Assembly: GCA_036276195.1 (NCBI GenBank)
Contig: DATBED010000047.1
Span: forward strand, 1 to 21,519
DNA: 21,519 nucleotides
Direction of reading: 5' to 3'
DNA from: DATBED01 sp036276195
GTDB lineage: Bacteria > Patescibacteriota > Saccharimonadia > Saccharimonadales > UBA4665
Shown one piece after another: positions 1 through 7,880 of this stretch; the first letter of the stretch is position 1, and each line of letters starts with the position of its first letter. A model generated the notes under the pieces. It did no database searches, was not told where the DNA came from, and was given only the letters and a program-made list of their open reading frames with translations. The position numbers and the translations under genes are program-made.

Positions 1-1215
1 GATTGGGCCCATAACCGAGGCGGCAATCAAGCCAACACCGGCACCTAAGAAGATAATCATAATCGGTTCAATAATGGCCGCTAGGCCATCGATTAGTACG
101 GTGACCTCTTCTTCGTAAAAGTCGGCAATCTTAACTAGAACGGTATCGATCTGACCAGTCTCTTCCCCGACCATTAGCATTTGGGCCACAATCGGCGGAA
201 AGTGTTTGCTGTTACTGATTGGCTCACTTAGTGGCTTGCCGTTTTTGACCTCCTGGGCAGCGGCCTTCAGTTCGCCCTCGATTACCTTATTGCCTAGGGC
301 CGCTCCGGTAACATCTAGCGCGTCCAGCACGCTCACGCCAGCACCCATCAGCGAAGCAAAAGTGCGCGAGAATCGGGCGATAGCTATTTTAGAGATCACA
401 ATTTTAATGACTGGCAGGCGCAGCAACAAGGCGTGAAATTTATACTTACCAGCATCGGTCTTAATGTAGCGCAACACATATATCACAATAACTGCAAGTA
501 TGGCTGTGATGAAGAAAAGGTTCGGTATGTGCGGCACTAGAGTAGCATTTTTACAGAAGTTACTGATGTTTAACAAGATTTGGGTATAAATTGGTAGCTT
601 AGCGTGAGGTCCGCCAAGGCTGACTAAAATCGTACCTAGTTTGGGGACGATAAATAACATCACGCCGAAAAAAGCTATAATCGTGATGCATAAAATGACT
701 ATTGGGTACATCATGGCGCTCTTGATCTTTTTGCGGATGGAAGCGTCTTGCTCGACCTGCGTAGCCAAGCGTTTTAAGATCTCGTCTAAAATGCCGCCTT
801 CTTCGCCGGCCCGCACCATATTGACGTAAACATCTGAAAAGACATTGGGGAACTTTGCGAAGGAGTCACCTAATGGCAGCCCACTTTCCACATCCTTAGT
901 AATAGCGCCAAGCACCTCGCGCATGTAAGGGTTTTCGGAATCGCCTTGCAAGGCAGACAGCGAGCGGGCCAAGGGTACGCCGGCCGAGATCATAGTAGAC
1001 AATTGACGGGTGAAAATCACCAGATCTACTAACTTTACCTTTTTCTTGCGATTGCCGAATAATGAGCCGGCCTTACCGCCCTTGCTCACCTCTATTAGCA
1101 CCGGATGCAGCTCTTGCTTGTGCAACATACTTAGGAGTGCTTGCTTATTAACCGCATCAGCCGTACCAGTGACGGCTCTACCGGTTTTGTTAGTGGCTTT
1201 GTAGGTAAATTGCAT
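1..1215 (-). CDS. pilC: Type IV pilus / type II secretion inner-membrane platform protein PilC (GspF family), 3' end cut off
   Basis: Read from ATG at 1215 the frame stays open to the window edge (405 residues), so the C-terminus is missing. The protein starts MQFTYKATNKTGR, the usual PilC/GspF opening. It then has two T2SF repeats, the first around residues 70-195 (TRQLSTMISAGVPL) and the second around 275-400 (SRTFASLMGAGVSVLDAL, VGEETGQID). Each repeat is followed by hydrophobic membrane segments (about 170-190, 220-245 and 385-400). PilC is the polytopic platform on which the extension ATPase acts during pilus assembly. Its start lies 3 nt after the pilB stop, with AGGA about 8 nt upstream, so the two are co-transcribed and probably translationally coupled. 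Family assignment is secure; only a short tail is probably missing. Confidence 0.93.
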   Translation of the reverse strand, partial: MQFTYKATNKTGRAVTGTADAVNKQALLSMLHKQELHPVLIEVSKGGKAGSLFGNRKKKVKLVDLVIFTRQLSTMISAGVPLARSLSALQGDSENPYMREVLGAITKDVESGLPLGDSFAKFPNVFSDVYVNMVRAGEEGGILDEILKRLATQVEQDASIRKKIKSAMMYPIVILCITIIAFFGVMLFIVPKLGTILVSLGGPHAKLPIYTQILLNISNFCKNATLVPHIPNLFFITAILAVIVIYVLRYIKTDAGKYKFHALLLRLPVIKIVISKIAIARFSRTFASLMGAGVSVLDALDVTGAALGNKVIEGELKAAAQEVKNGKPLSEPISNSKHFPPIVAQMLMVGEETGQIDTVLVKIADFYEEEVTVLIDGLAAIIEPIMIIFLGAGVGLIAASVMGPI

Positions 1216-1218
1216 GGT

Positions 1219-3018
1219 TTAATCCTGCGAGGTTACGCGCAACACTTCTTCGATGGTAGTTTGACCGCGCAGGGCCTTAACTAAGCCGTCAAGCTGCATA
1301 GTTATCATACCTTCTTCTATGGCCGTTAATTCAATATTTTCGCTGGTGGAGTTGCCGACAATCATTTTTTGGATACCCGGTGAATTAGGCAGCACTTCGT
1401 AAATGCCAATCCGCCCCTTGAAGCCGGTATGGTTGCAGTTGTCACAACCCTCATCGTGGGCCCGCCAAAGCTTGGTTATAGTGCTGGCAGTCGAACCGGG
1501 CTCGTTGGTATCACCTTGGCCATCGCTTGACTTGCCAATACTACCTTTTAGGGCCTGTTCTTCCAGCTCATGTATACGCTTGAACCCACCATTATCTTGC
1601 AAGCTAAAGGTCTTTTCCAGCTGCTTAAGAACGTTCGTGTCTGGGGCGTAGGCTTCACGGCAAGTAGTGCATAGGCGGCGCACCAAGCGTTGAGCTAGTA
1701 CTACCCGTACCGTGCTGGCAATTAGGAACGGCTCTACACCCATTTCAAGCAAGCGTGGTAGGCAAGTGGCGGCATTATTGGTGTGCAGGGTACTGAAGAC
1801 TAAGTGGCCGGTTAGGGCGGCTTGTACGGCTAGGTCGGCTGTTTCGCCGTCGCGGATTTCGCCAACCATGATAATGTTGGGATCTTGACGGAGCAGGGCG
1901 CGTAGGCCATTCGTAAAGGTCATGCCAGCCAGCGCATTAACCTGTACCTGGTTAGCCCCGATCACGTGGTATTCTATGGGGTCTTCGACCGTCGAAATGT
2001 TAACGTCAGGTGAGTTGAGGGCGCTAAGCACGCTAAAAAGGGTGGTTGACTTACCGGAGCCCGTCGGGCCGGTCACCAGTACCATGCCGTGCGGCTGTAC
2101 AATGGCTTGCTGCAGCCCACTTAAAGCTGAACCCCAAAAACCAAGTTCAGTGAAATCAGCTGGCTTGCTTGACTCGTTAAGTATGCGCATAACCACCTTT
2201 TCGCCGTCAAGGATGGGTAGGGTAGAGACACGAAGGGCATAAATTTGGCTGCCAATTTCAATCTTGAAACGGCCGTCTTGTGGTGCCCGGTGCTCGTCGA
2301 TTTTTAGGTTTGACAGGATTTTGATGCGGCTGACCAAGGAACCCAGCAGCTTGCGTGGCAGTTTGTTAGCCTCTCGGAGCAAGCCATCTATGCGGTAGCG
2401 TACTACTACAAAATCCTCACGTGGCTCAATGTGAATATCGCTGGCCCCGGCCTTCACGCCATACTCAATAATAATGTTAACCGTCTGCGCTACCGGCGAG
2501 TCTTCCGCCAGATCGCTCTCATCAATCTCATCTTCGGTCTCGTCAGTGTCATTGCTGGCAATGACCTTGGTTAGCTCGCTCGAAATATTGCCACGGTACT
2601 GGCCCAGGGCTGCTTCCATTAGGCTGCTAGTAGTTATATGTACCTTAAGGTTGTTGCCGAGCTGCTTATGTAAGAAATTTAAGGCCTGAATGTCATCAGG
2701 GTCCTCCATGGCCAGCAGATTGGTGTCGCCATCAACCCCGAAAACCACAGCTTTGTATTGCGTCGCAATACGTTCTGGCAGTAGCTTTAAAACATCCGAC
2801 TTAATTTCTTTGGCGTTGAGTTCTATGAAGGGCACTTCGATCTCGTCGGCGTAAAGCTTGGTTAGCTCTTTTTCATCAAGCAGATTGTTTTTAATAACCA
2901 GATCTTGGAGGGGCTTTTTCTCTGTTTCTTCCTGCTCACGCAAGACCAGAACTTGCTCCTTTGTAAACTTGCCACTCTTAACCAGCAGCTTTTCAACTAA
3001 TGAGTCAGGAATTCGCAT
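1219..3018 (-). CDS. pilB: Type IV pilus assembly ATPase PilB (GspE/PulE family)
   Basis: A 599-residue hexameric ATPase that powers pilus extension at the cytoplasmic face of the inner membrane. The N-terminal region (about 40-145) is a MshEN/GspE-N domain, followed by an acidic linker (about 155-175). The core shows the Walker A motif GPTGSGKST (317-325), Asp box (STVEDPIEY, 342-350), Walker B (LLRQDPNIIMVGEIRD, 375-390) and His box (STLHTNNA, 409-416). A zinc-binding tetracysteine is present as C450-x2-C453 and C525-x2-C528. The 71 residues between the two pairs are more than I expect for the family and include a low-complexity Gly/Ser/Asp stretch (about 491-513). It is followed 3 nt later by pilC. 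PilB rather than GspE is chosen because pilC is adjacent and no type II secretion genes are seen, although the families are close. Confidence 0.95.
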   Translation of the reverse strand: MRIPDSLVEKLLVKSGKFTKEQVLVLREQEETEKKPLQDLVIKNNLLDEKELTKLYADEIEVPFIELNAKEIKSDVLKLLPERIATQYKAVVFGVDGDTNLLAMEDPDDIQALNFLHKQLGNNLKVHITTSSLMEAALGQYRGNISSELTKVIASNDTDETEDEIDESDLAEDSPVAQTVNIIIEYGVKAGASDIHIEPREDFVVVRYRIDGLLREANKLPRKLLGSLVSRIKILSNLKIDEHRAPQDGRFKIEIGSQIYALRVSTLPILDGEKVVMRILNESSKPADFTELGFWGSALSGLQQAIVQPHGMVLVTGPTGSGKSTTLFSVLSALNSPDVNISTVEDPIEYHVIGANQVQVNALAGMTFTNGLRALLRQDPNIIMVGEIRDGETADLAVQAALTGHLVFSTLHTNNAATCLPRLLEMGVEPFLIASTVRVVLAQRLVRRLCTTCREAYAPDTNVLKQLEKTFSLQDNGGFKRIHELEEQALKGSIGKSSDGQGDTNEPGSTASTITKLWRAHDEGCDNCNHTGFKGRIGIYEVLPNSPGIQKMIVGNSTSENIELTAIEEGMITMQLDGLVKALRGQTTIEEVLRVTSQD

Positions 3019-3055
3019 AATTTTCGCTTTTTATAGGTTCACCCATCCTGGAGCC

Positions 3056-3064
3056 ATTCTAGCA
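3056..3064 (-). promoter_or_regulatory. Candidate extended -10 promoter for pilB-pilC
   Basis: On the minus strand the sequence reads TGCTAGAAT, an extended -10 (TGn plus TAGAAT), 37 nt before the pilB ATG. I see no convincing -35 and no strong Shine-Dalgarno before pilB, so this is only a plausible call from consensus. Confidence 0.35.
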
Positions 3065-3173
3065 TAAACATTATGCCAAACAGAGGTGGCAATGTGCAAA
3101 GATTAAATAAAAGTTAAATCCGATGATTTACTAAGCTCTAGCAGTTTTCTTTAAGCATGGTATGGGCCTATAG

Positions 3174-3182
3174 TGCTAAAAT
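3174..3182 (+). promoter_or_regulatory. Candidate extended -10 promoter for the recA operon
   Basis: TGCTAAAAT (TGn plus TAAAAT) lies about 40 nt before the chosen recA start. Transcription from here would begin near 3189, which argues against the in-frame ATG at 3157 being the recA start. No LexA-type SOS box of a kind I recognise is visible between 3019 and 3222. Confidence 0.4.
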
Positions 3183-3210
3183 ATTAATAAGAGAAAGGCA
3201 AGCAATGTTA

Positions 3211-3217
3211 GAAGGAG
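3211..3217 (+). promoter_or_regulatory. Shine-Dalgarno that fixes the recA start
   Basis: GAAGGAG is followed by 5 nt and then ATG at 3223. It is the strongest ribosome-binding site in the region and favours 3223 over the in-frame ATGs at 3157 and 3205. Confidence 0.75.
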
Positions 3218-3222
3218 TATTG

Positions 3223-4284
3223 ATGGCTGATAAGAAGACCGTAAAAGACATCCCAAAAGAAACTAAGGAACCCAACACCAACGCCAAGCCGGCCGTTAAT
3301 GAAGGCAAGGTTAAGGCTCTGGGCTTAGCGCTAGAATCAATCGAAAAGCAATTTGGTAAAGGGGCGATTATGAAACTGGGCGAGACCCACACCGGCGTGG
3401 TGGAGTGTACACCTACCGGCGCCTTAAGCCTAGACATTGCCCTAGGCGGCGGCATTCCCAAGGGCCGGGTTGTAGAAATTTATGGACCAGAATCTTCAGG
3501 CAAGACCACGCTTACCTTACATGCTATTGCCCAGGTACAAAAGGCTGGCGGCACAGCCGCTTTTATAGACGCCGAGCACGCGCTTGATCCGGCCTACGCT
3601 AAGCGCATCGGCGTAGACGTCGACAACTTGCTTTTGAGCCAACCAGATAATGGTGAGCAGGCCTTAGAAATCGTAGAAACTTTGGTTCGAAGCAACGCTG
3701 TCGACCTGATTGTGGTTGACTCGGTAGCGGCTCTAGTGCCACGGGCCGAAATCGAAGGTGAAATGGGTGATTCGCTGCCTGGTTTGCAGGCCCGCCTAAT
3801 GAGCCAGGCCTTGCGCAAGCTAACCAGCGTTATCAGCCGCAGCCGTACCAGCGTTATCTTTATTAACCAGATCCGCATGAAAATTGGTGTAATGTTTGGC
3901 AACCCCGAGACTACCTCTGGCGGTAACGCCCTCAAGTTTTATGCCAGCGTTCGCATGGATATCCGCCGCATCGGCCAGATTAAACAAGGCGAAGAGGTTA
4001 TTGGTAACCGCACGCGCGTTAAGGTTGTTAAGAACAAAATTGCGCCGCCTTTCCGCCAAGCCGAGTTCGACATTATGTACAACCAAGGCATCAGCTTAGC
4101 CGGTGACGTACTTGACCTGGCTGCTGTTGAAGGCATTGTCGAGAAATCTGGCGCCTGGTACGCCTACGAGGGCCAAAAGATCGGCCAAGGCCGTGAAGCG
4201 GCCAAAAACTATATGCAAGAAAACCCCAAAGTCATGGATGAAATCGTCAAAAAGGTCAAAGAGGCCCACGCCGCCAAGGAGTAA
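3223..4284 (+). CDS. recA: Recombinase RecA
   Basis: 353 residues from the ATG at 3223. RecA is the ATP-dependent strand-exchange protein of homologous recombination and the co-protease of the SOS response. Visible hallmarks are Walker A GPESSGKTT (88-96), the catalytic Glu in DAEHALDP (E118), Walker B LIVVDSVAALVP (162-173), the MSQALRKLT segment (193-201), and the L2/DNA-binding region ending NALKFYASVRMDIRR. There is a Lys/Pro/Asn-rich N-terminal extension of about 25 residues. The C-terminus ends in a mixed-charge KEAHAAKE, without the long acidic tail of E. coli RecA. An in-frame ATG at 3157 would add 22 residues but lies upstream of the likely transcription start. It is the first gene of a run that ends with recX. 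Confidence 0.97.
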   Translation: MADKKTVKDIPKETKEPNTNAKPAVNEGKVKALGLALESIEKQFGKGAIMKLGETHTGVVECTPTGALSLDIALGGGIPKGRVVEIYGPESSGKTTLTLHAIAQVQKAGGTAAFIDAEHALDPAYAKRIGVDVDNLLLSQPDNGEQALEIVETLVRSNAVDLIVVDSVAALVPRAEIEGEMGDSLPGLQARLMSQALRKLTSVISRSRTSVIFINQIRMKIGVMFGNPETTSGGNALKFYASVRMDIRRIGQIKQGEEVIGNRTRVKVVKNKIAPPFRQAEFDIMYNQGISLAGDVLDLAAVEGIVEKSGAWYAYEGQKIGQGREAAKNYMQENPKVMDEIVKKVKEAHAAKE

Positions 4285-4294
4285 AGACTTTACT

Positions 4295-4825
4295 ATGTTA
4301 GACAACGCCTCGGTTGTGCAGATAAATTTATGGCAAGCCCTTTTTGGCCTGGCAGTAATTTTAGTTGGAGTAGGCAGGGGCTGGGGTAGCCTTAAAACCT
4401 CAGTAAGTCATGTTAGTGTTGACCTAAAAGACCTCAAGAAAGAGGTCAAAAAGATCCGGGATGCTATTGGTACCCATACTACCGAAATAGTCGCCTTGCA
4501 GGTTCATACGAAATACGGCGTCAATAACAGTCCGATTCAGCCTAATAACTCGGGCCGTAAATTACTAGAGACGTCAAAATTTAATCAGCAGTACCCTAGC
4601 CTTAAAGAAAAGCTCTTTACGTTAATGGATGCTAAAAGCTTGCGCACACTTTACGACTATGAAACAGGGGCTTTTCAGGCGCTGCAAGACCTTAAAGATG
4701 ATCCACTAGTAGACCCCATTAAGGAATTTGTAGTTAATAATCCAGATAAACCCCTAGATGACATTTTCTTAGTTGCCTCTTGGGTTGTTAGGGATGATTA
4801 CGCTGCTAGAGCTAACAAGGAATAA
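4295..4825 (+). CDS. Membrane-anchored protein of unknown function
   Basis: 176 residues from ATG 4295, 10 nt after the recA stop; an AGGAG spans the end of recA but is rather far (13 nt) from the ATG. One hydrophobic segment near the N-terminus (about 13-31) is followed by a charged, probably coiled-coil stretch (about 40-65, DLKDLKKEVKKIRDAI), then a soluble helical C-terminal half (100-176). The frame is open further upstream inside recA, but that part is a recA shadow. I do not recognise the C-terminal domain. Its place between recA and the hydrolase suggests co-transcription, not necessarily a DNA-repair role. Confidence 0.75.
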   Translation: MLDNASVVQINLWQALFGLAVILVGVGRGWGSLKTSVSHVSVDLKDLKKEVKKIRDAIGTHTTEIVALQVHTKYGVNNSPIQPNNSGRKLLETSKFNQQYPSLKEKLFTLMDAKSLRTLYDYETGAFQALQDLKDDPLVDPIKEFVVNNPDKPLDDIFLVASWVVRDDYAARANKE

Positions 4826-4827
4826 AC

Positions 4828-5409
4828 TTGAAAAAAGCAGTCATTTTGCATGGTACGGATGGGGCGCCGGACCATAACTGGTTCCCCTGGCTTAAGGTTC
4901 AGCTAGAGGGCAAGGGATATGAGGTCTGGGCTCCAGAGCTGCCTAATAACCACACCCCGAACCGGCAGGTTTACAATGATTTTTTGCTTAGTAGCCGATG
5001 GGATTTTACGGATAACTTGGTTATCGGCCACTCCTCGGGCGCCGTCTCTGTCTTAAACCTACTTGAAGATGAACGTTGCCCACATATAAGTACCGCGATT
5101 CTGGTGAGCCCATGGACTGATTCCGAGAGAGCTAATCTAGGGGCTGCCGGCTTTACGATCGAGATATTTAAAGATCTTTTTCCAAAAGGAGGCTTTAAGC
5201 TTGGCTTAATTAAACAGAAAGCGGATAACTTTTTAGTTATCCATGGTGATAACGATCCATATTGCCCTTTGGGGCAAGCGGAAACATTAGCGCGAGAGCT
5301 AGATTGCGACATTATTAAAGTTCCAAATGGACTACACCTTACTCAAGGAGCCGGTTTTTACGAATTGCCGTGGCTCACCGAAGCGATGAAAGAACGGGGT
5401 TGGTTGTGA
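4828..5409 (+). CDS. RBBP9/YdeN-family serine hydrolase (alpha/beta hydrolase)
   Basis: 193 residues starting at TTG 4828, with AAGGA 7 nt upstream and only 2 nt after the preceding stop. It begins with the AVILHG strand typical of the small RBBP9/YdeN hydrolases and has the family signature around PNNHTPNR. The nucleophile elbow is GHSSG (Ser69), the likely acid is Asp143 in GDNDP, and the catalytic His is H170 in NGLHLT. The predicted activity is ester or small-amide hydrolysis in the cytoplasm; the substrate is unknown. The TGA stop overlaps the GTG start of the Nudix gene (GTGA), so the two are translationally coupled. Confidence 0.88.
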   Translation: MKKAVILHGTDGAPDHNWFPWLKVQLEGKGYEVWAPELPNNHTPNRQVYNDFLLSSRWDFTDNLVIGHSSGAVSVLNLLEDERCPHISTAILVSPWTDSERANLGAAGFTIEIFKDLFPKGGFKLGLIKQKADNFLVIHGDNDPYCPLGQAETLARELDCDIIKVPNGLHLTQGAGFYELPWLTEAMKERGWL

Positions 5410-5918
5410 GCGAGCCCCTGATTCAGATTGTAGACGAGCACGATCGGCCAATTGGTGTAGCTAGTATAGAAGAAGCTCAAAATGAGGGGCTGATACAACA
5501 AATCTCGCGAGTCATGGTTGAAGACGAGAACGGCAATATTTTGCTCCAGAAAAGAGCAGGGCATAAGCGGTTATTCCCTAATCGATGGGACAACTCGGTG
5601 GCTGGTCACGTAGATGAAGGTGAGGATTATCTGAAAGCCGCCTTCCGCGAAATGGAGGAAGAAATCGGCCTAAACGGCGTTGAGTTGCAAGAAATTGGCT
5701 ACTTTTATACATCCTTTATGTTTAATCACATGAAACTTAATCAGTTCCAGAGAATTTACAAAACAGTTATTTCACAGGATACCGGTTTTAAACTTGATCC
5801 TGATGAGGTTTCAGAAGTTAAGTGGTTTACCAAGGCGGAGCTGCGCGACTTATTAGCTACTCAATCTGATTCCTTGACAGTCGGGTTAGCCGAAACGCTT
5901 AAACGTTTCTATTCATGA
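5406..5918 (+). CDS. Nudix hydrolase, resembling isopentenyl-diphosphate isomerase-type Nudix proteins
   Basis: 170 residues from GTG 5406, which overlaps the upstream TGA by 4 nt; an in-frame GTG at 5370 would add 12 residues inside the hydrolase gene and is less likely. The Nudix box is complete: G67, five residues, E73, seven residues, then REMEEEIGL (81-89). The N-terminus (QIVDEHDRPIG) and the region LLQKRAGHKRLFPNRWDNS resemble the YfcD / Idi-like branch of the superfamily. It should hydrolyse or isomerise a diphosphate-linked metabolite with Mg2+. True Idi activity cannot be asserted, since the box is a generic one. The gene overlaps recX by 4 nt (ATGA). Confidence 0.88.
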   Translation: MSEPLIQIVDEHDRPIGVASIEEAQNEGLIQQISRVMVEDENGNILLQKRAGHKRLFPNRWDNSVAGHVDEGEDYLKAAFREMEEEIGLNGVELQEIGYFYTSFMFNHMKLNQFQRIYKTVISQDTGFKLDPDEVSEVKWFTKAELRDLLATQSDSLTVGLAETLKRFYS

Positions 5919-6517
5919 AGATAACGGCCATTAAACAGCAGCAGAAGCGAGCTGATCGTTATTCGGTTTTTGTGGAAGGCAAGTACACCTTCTCGCTTAG
6001 CGAAGCGGCTTTACTAGAATTGAAGCTGGCATCAGGCCAAGAGTTGAGCCCAGAGCAGGCCAAAGAATTTAAAAAAATATCGGCTGACGACAAACTTTAT
6101 AATCAAACTTTGCGTTGGGCGGCCATGCGTCTGCGCACAAAATGGGAAGTTGAGACCTACTTAGAACGCAAACAGGCCTCCCCTGCCCTTATTGAATATA
6201 TACTTAACAAGTTAAGTAATATTGAATTGGTGAATGACGAGAAGTTTGCCAAGGCCTTTGTGAATGACCGGCAACTGCTCCGCCCTACCTCGAGGCGTAA
6301 ACTGATTTTGGAGCTTCATAAAAAACATGTTGGTGATGAGCTGATCCGAAAGGTCATGGAAGGGCATGAACCCGAAGATGAGCAAGCAGCGCTAAGTTCG
6401 ATTATTGAGCGTAAACGTCGCCAGTCTAGATATGAAGATGATTTAAAGCTCATGCAATACTTGGCTAGACAAGGCTTCAATTACGATAATATAAAGTCGG
6501 CGCTTGGCAAAAAATAG
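5915..6517 (+). CDS. recX: Regulatory protein RecX
   Basis: 200 residues. RecX binds inside the RecA filament groove and limits its assembly or activity. The protein opens with the MKITAIKQQQKRADRYSVFV strand pattern, followed by the helical repeats typical of RecX: ALRWAAMRLRTKWEV-like first repeat (YNQTLRWAAMRLRTKWEVE, 91-109 region), ELVNDEKFAKAFVNDR and the KLILELHKKHVGDELI segment. The ATG overlaps the Nudix stop by 4 nt. Finding recX about 1.6 kb downstream of recA in the same run, with three genes inserted, supports both identifications; in many bacteria recX follows recA directly. Confidence 0.93.
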   Translation: MKITAIKQQQKRADRYSVFVEGKYTFSLSEAALLELKLASGQELSPEQAKEFKKISADDKLYNQTLRWAAMRLRTKWEVETYLERKQASPALIEYILNKLSNIELVNDEKFAKAFVNDRQLLRPTSRRKLILELHKKHVGDELIRKVMEGHEPEDEQAALSSIIERKRRQSRYEDDLKLMQYLARQGFNYDNIKSALGKK

Positions 6518-6539
6518 GTCCGTTAGCCGTTTTTAGGTA

Positions 6540-6545
6540 TAGAAT
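6540..6545 (+). promoter_or_regulatory. Candidate -10 element for a leaderless start of the amidotransferase gene
   Basis: TAGAAT is followed by 7 nt and the ATG at 6553. There is no Shine-Dalgarno before either 6544 or 6553. The spacing matches other apparently leaderless genes in this window. If real, it would separate this gene from the recA-recX transcript. Confidence 0.35.
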
Positions 6546-6552
6546 GGTTTTG

Positions 6553-7299
6553 ATGCAACCACTTATCGCCATTACCACCGATAAGATCCTAAGGAGTGGC
6601 GATGAGTGGGTACCTGCAGCCCACGGCCAATCCCATACTTACCCCGATGCTGTAGTCCATGCCGGTGGCGCGCCATTCTTCATTCCGATAATTGATAATG
6701 AAGTGGTGCTTCGCAAGTTGTATGAGCAATGCCACGGCCTGATGCTATCTGGCGGTGGCGACATCGATCCGGCCTTATATAGAGCCAAACCGTTGCCTCT
6801 ACCCAAAAAGTCGCATCAGATGCTTTCACCCCAGCGCGACAGGCAAGAGCTGTTGCTGTTGAAATGGGCCCTTGAAGACGACAAACCGGTATTGGGAATT
6901 TGCCGTGGTATGCAACTGATCAATGTGGCACTGGGCGGTAGCCTGTATCAGGACCTTGCCACTGAAATGCCGGAAGCAGCCAATCACGAGCTGTCTGCCC
7001 TGCAAAAAGATTTCAATCACCTGGCGCACACCTTAAAGATCGACTCCGACTCAAAGTTGTCACATATATTAGGCACTGATGCGGTAAAAACTAATGCCCT
7101 GCACCACCAGGCAATCAAACAGCTAGGTAAGGGTCTGGTGGCTACGGCTCACGCTGAAGATGGCATTATAGAGGCCATCGAGCTGCCGGATAAGCATTTC
7201 GTAATTGGCGTGCAGTCACACCCCGAGACCCTTGAGATGGCTACCGAAATCTCGTGGAATAAGCTTTTTAAGGCCTTTGTGAAGGCTGCAGCCGCTTAA
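6553..7299 (+). CDS. Class I glutamine amidotransferase-like hydrolase (peptidase C26, gamma-glutamyl-GABA hydrolase/PuuD-like)
   Basis: 248 residues from ATG 6553; an in-frame ATG at 6544 would add three residues. I prefer 6553 because it gives MQPLIAITTDK, the normal family N-terminus, and because a -10-like hexamer overlaps 6544. The nucleophile is C117 in GICRGMQLINVALGG, and the rest of the triad is H223 and E225 in QSHPE. LSGGGDIDPALY (65-76) is the substrate-side loop of the PuuD group. Members hydrolyse gamma-glutamyl amide bonds in the cytoplasm; whether GABA, a polyamine or a cell-wall peptide is the substrate is not visible. It converges on the PRC-barrel gene with overlapping stop codons (TTAA, 7296-7299). 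Confidence 0.9.
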   Translation: MQPLIAITTDKILRSGDEWVPAAHGQSHTYPDAVVHAGGAPFFIPIIDNEVVLRKLYEQCHGLMLSGGGDIDPALYRAKPLPLPKKSHQMLSPQRDRQELLLLKWALEDDKPVLGICRGMQLINVALGGSLYQDLATEMPEAANHELSALQKDFNHLAHTLKIDSDSKLSHILGTDAVKTNALHHQAIKQLGKGLVATAHAEDGIIEAIELPDKHFVIGVQSHPETLEMATEISWNKLFKAFVKAAAA

Positions 7300-7814
7300 G
7301 CAATGGCGGCTGGCGCCGTTGCCGGCGAGTTTTTAACCAGTTCGTTAATAATGATGCGCTTGGGGGTGATTTCGTTGATTTGCGTACGGTCAATGCTTAA
7401 GCTACCACCGGTCAGGCTTTTGAGAACCGACCGAGTTACATAAATCTTTTGGATGTACATAGTAGTGGTTTCGGTGGCATAGTCGCTGACCTTGCCAACC
7501 TTTTCTTTACTGACTGTCACCACCTGCTTACCAATCAGCTCAAAGTTTATTCCCATGACTTTTTTCAGGCGGACTAGCTCGTCGGGCTCGACCAGGACCT
7601 CATGGTCGTTGACAACGTAACCCTTGGGCATGATGTCACGTATATCTTGGTAAAGCAGAACAAGTTGCTTTTTGCTAAAGCGGTCAACACAGTAAAAGCC
7701 CTCGACTTTAAGATTGTCTGGATTGATAATCGGGGCGCTGATAGTGGCAATTGGCGCGCCGGTCCTTAATGAAAGGACTTGCTTATTTAAAAGGCTAGAG
7801 CTTAGAACTAGCAT
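7296..7814 (-). CDS. PRC-barrel domain protein
   Basis: 172 residues from ATG 7814. Two PRC-barrel-like beta modules are visible, about 2-75 (LLNKQVLSLRTGAPIATI, then EGFYCVDR) and about 83-160 (GKQVVTVSKEKVGKVSDYA, then IDRTQINEI). The tail is Ala/Pro-rich (164-172). PRC barrels bind proteins or small ligands and occur in RimM and photosynthetic reaction-centre H subunits; the partner here is unknown. No signal peptide or membrane segment is seen, so it is probably cytoplasmic. A TTG at 7835 would extend the frame by 7 codons, but it falls inside a dyad upstream of the putative -10, so 7814 is preferred. Confidence 0.82.
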   Translation of the reverse strand: MLVLSSSLLNKQVLSLRTGAPIATISAPIINPDNLKVEGFYCVDRFSKKQLVLLYQDIRDIMPKGYVVNDHEVLVEPDELVRLKKVMGINFELIGKQVVTVSKEKVGKVSDYATETTTMYIQKIYVTRSVLKSLTGGSLSIDRTQINEITPKRIIINELVKNSPATAPAAIA

Positions 7815-7820
7815 ACCTCT

Positions 7821-7826
7821 AGTATA
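7821..7826 (-). promoter_or_regulatory. Candidate -10 (TATACT) for a leaderless PRC-barrel gene
   Basis: Minus-strand TATACT lies exactly 6 nt before the ATG at 7814, so the predicted transcription start coincides with the start codon. AGAGG abuts the ATG too closely to serve as a normal Shine-Dalgarno. No clear -35 is seen; the -35 region is occupied by the dyad at 7833-7857. Confidence 0.5.
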
Positions 7827-7832
7827 TCGCGC

Positions 7833-7857
7833 CAATTATTAAAAGATTTAATAATTG
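7833..7857. repeat. Perfect AT-rich inverted repeat, operator-like
   Basis: Two 11-bp arms, CAATTATTAAA (7833-7843) and TTTAATAATTG (7847-7857), are separated by 3 nt. It covers the -35 region of the PRC-barrel gene in the intergenic space shared with the divergent lamin-tail gene. No gene reads into it, so an intrinsic terminator is unlikely. A repressor or activator site is the simplest reading. Confidence 0.6.
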
Positions 7858-7880
7858 AGATACTTTTAAAGCGCTACTGC

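Noticed and set aside
3157..3222. Longer RecA starting at ATG 3157
   Set aside because: The strong Shine-Dalgarno at 3211-3217 points to ATG 3223, and a candidate extended -10 at 3174-3182 would start transcription downstream of 3157.
5370..5405. Longer Nudix protein from GTG 5370
   Set aside because: The GTG at 5406 forms a standard 4-nt overlap with the upstream stop and yields the usual Nudix N-terminus.
7289..7312. Hairpin CAGCCGC / GCGGCTG around the convergent stop codons as a bidirectional terminator
   Set aside because: The 10-nt loop and absence of a T-tract on either side make it a weak candidate; it may reflect coding constraints only.
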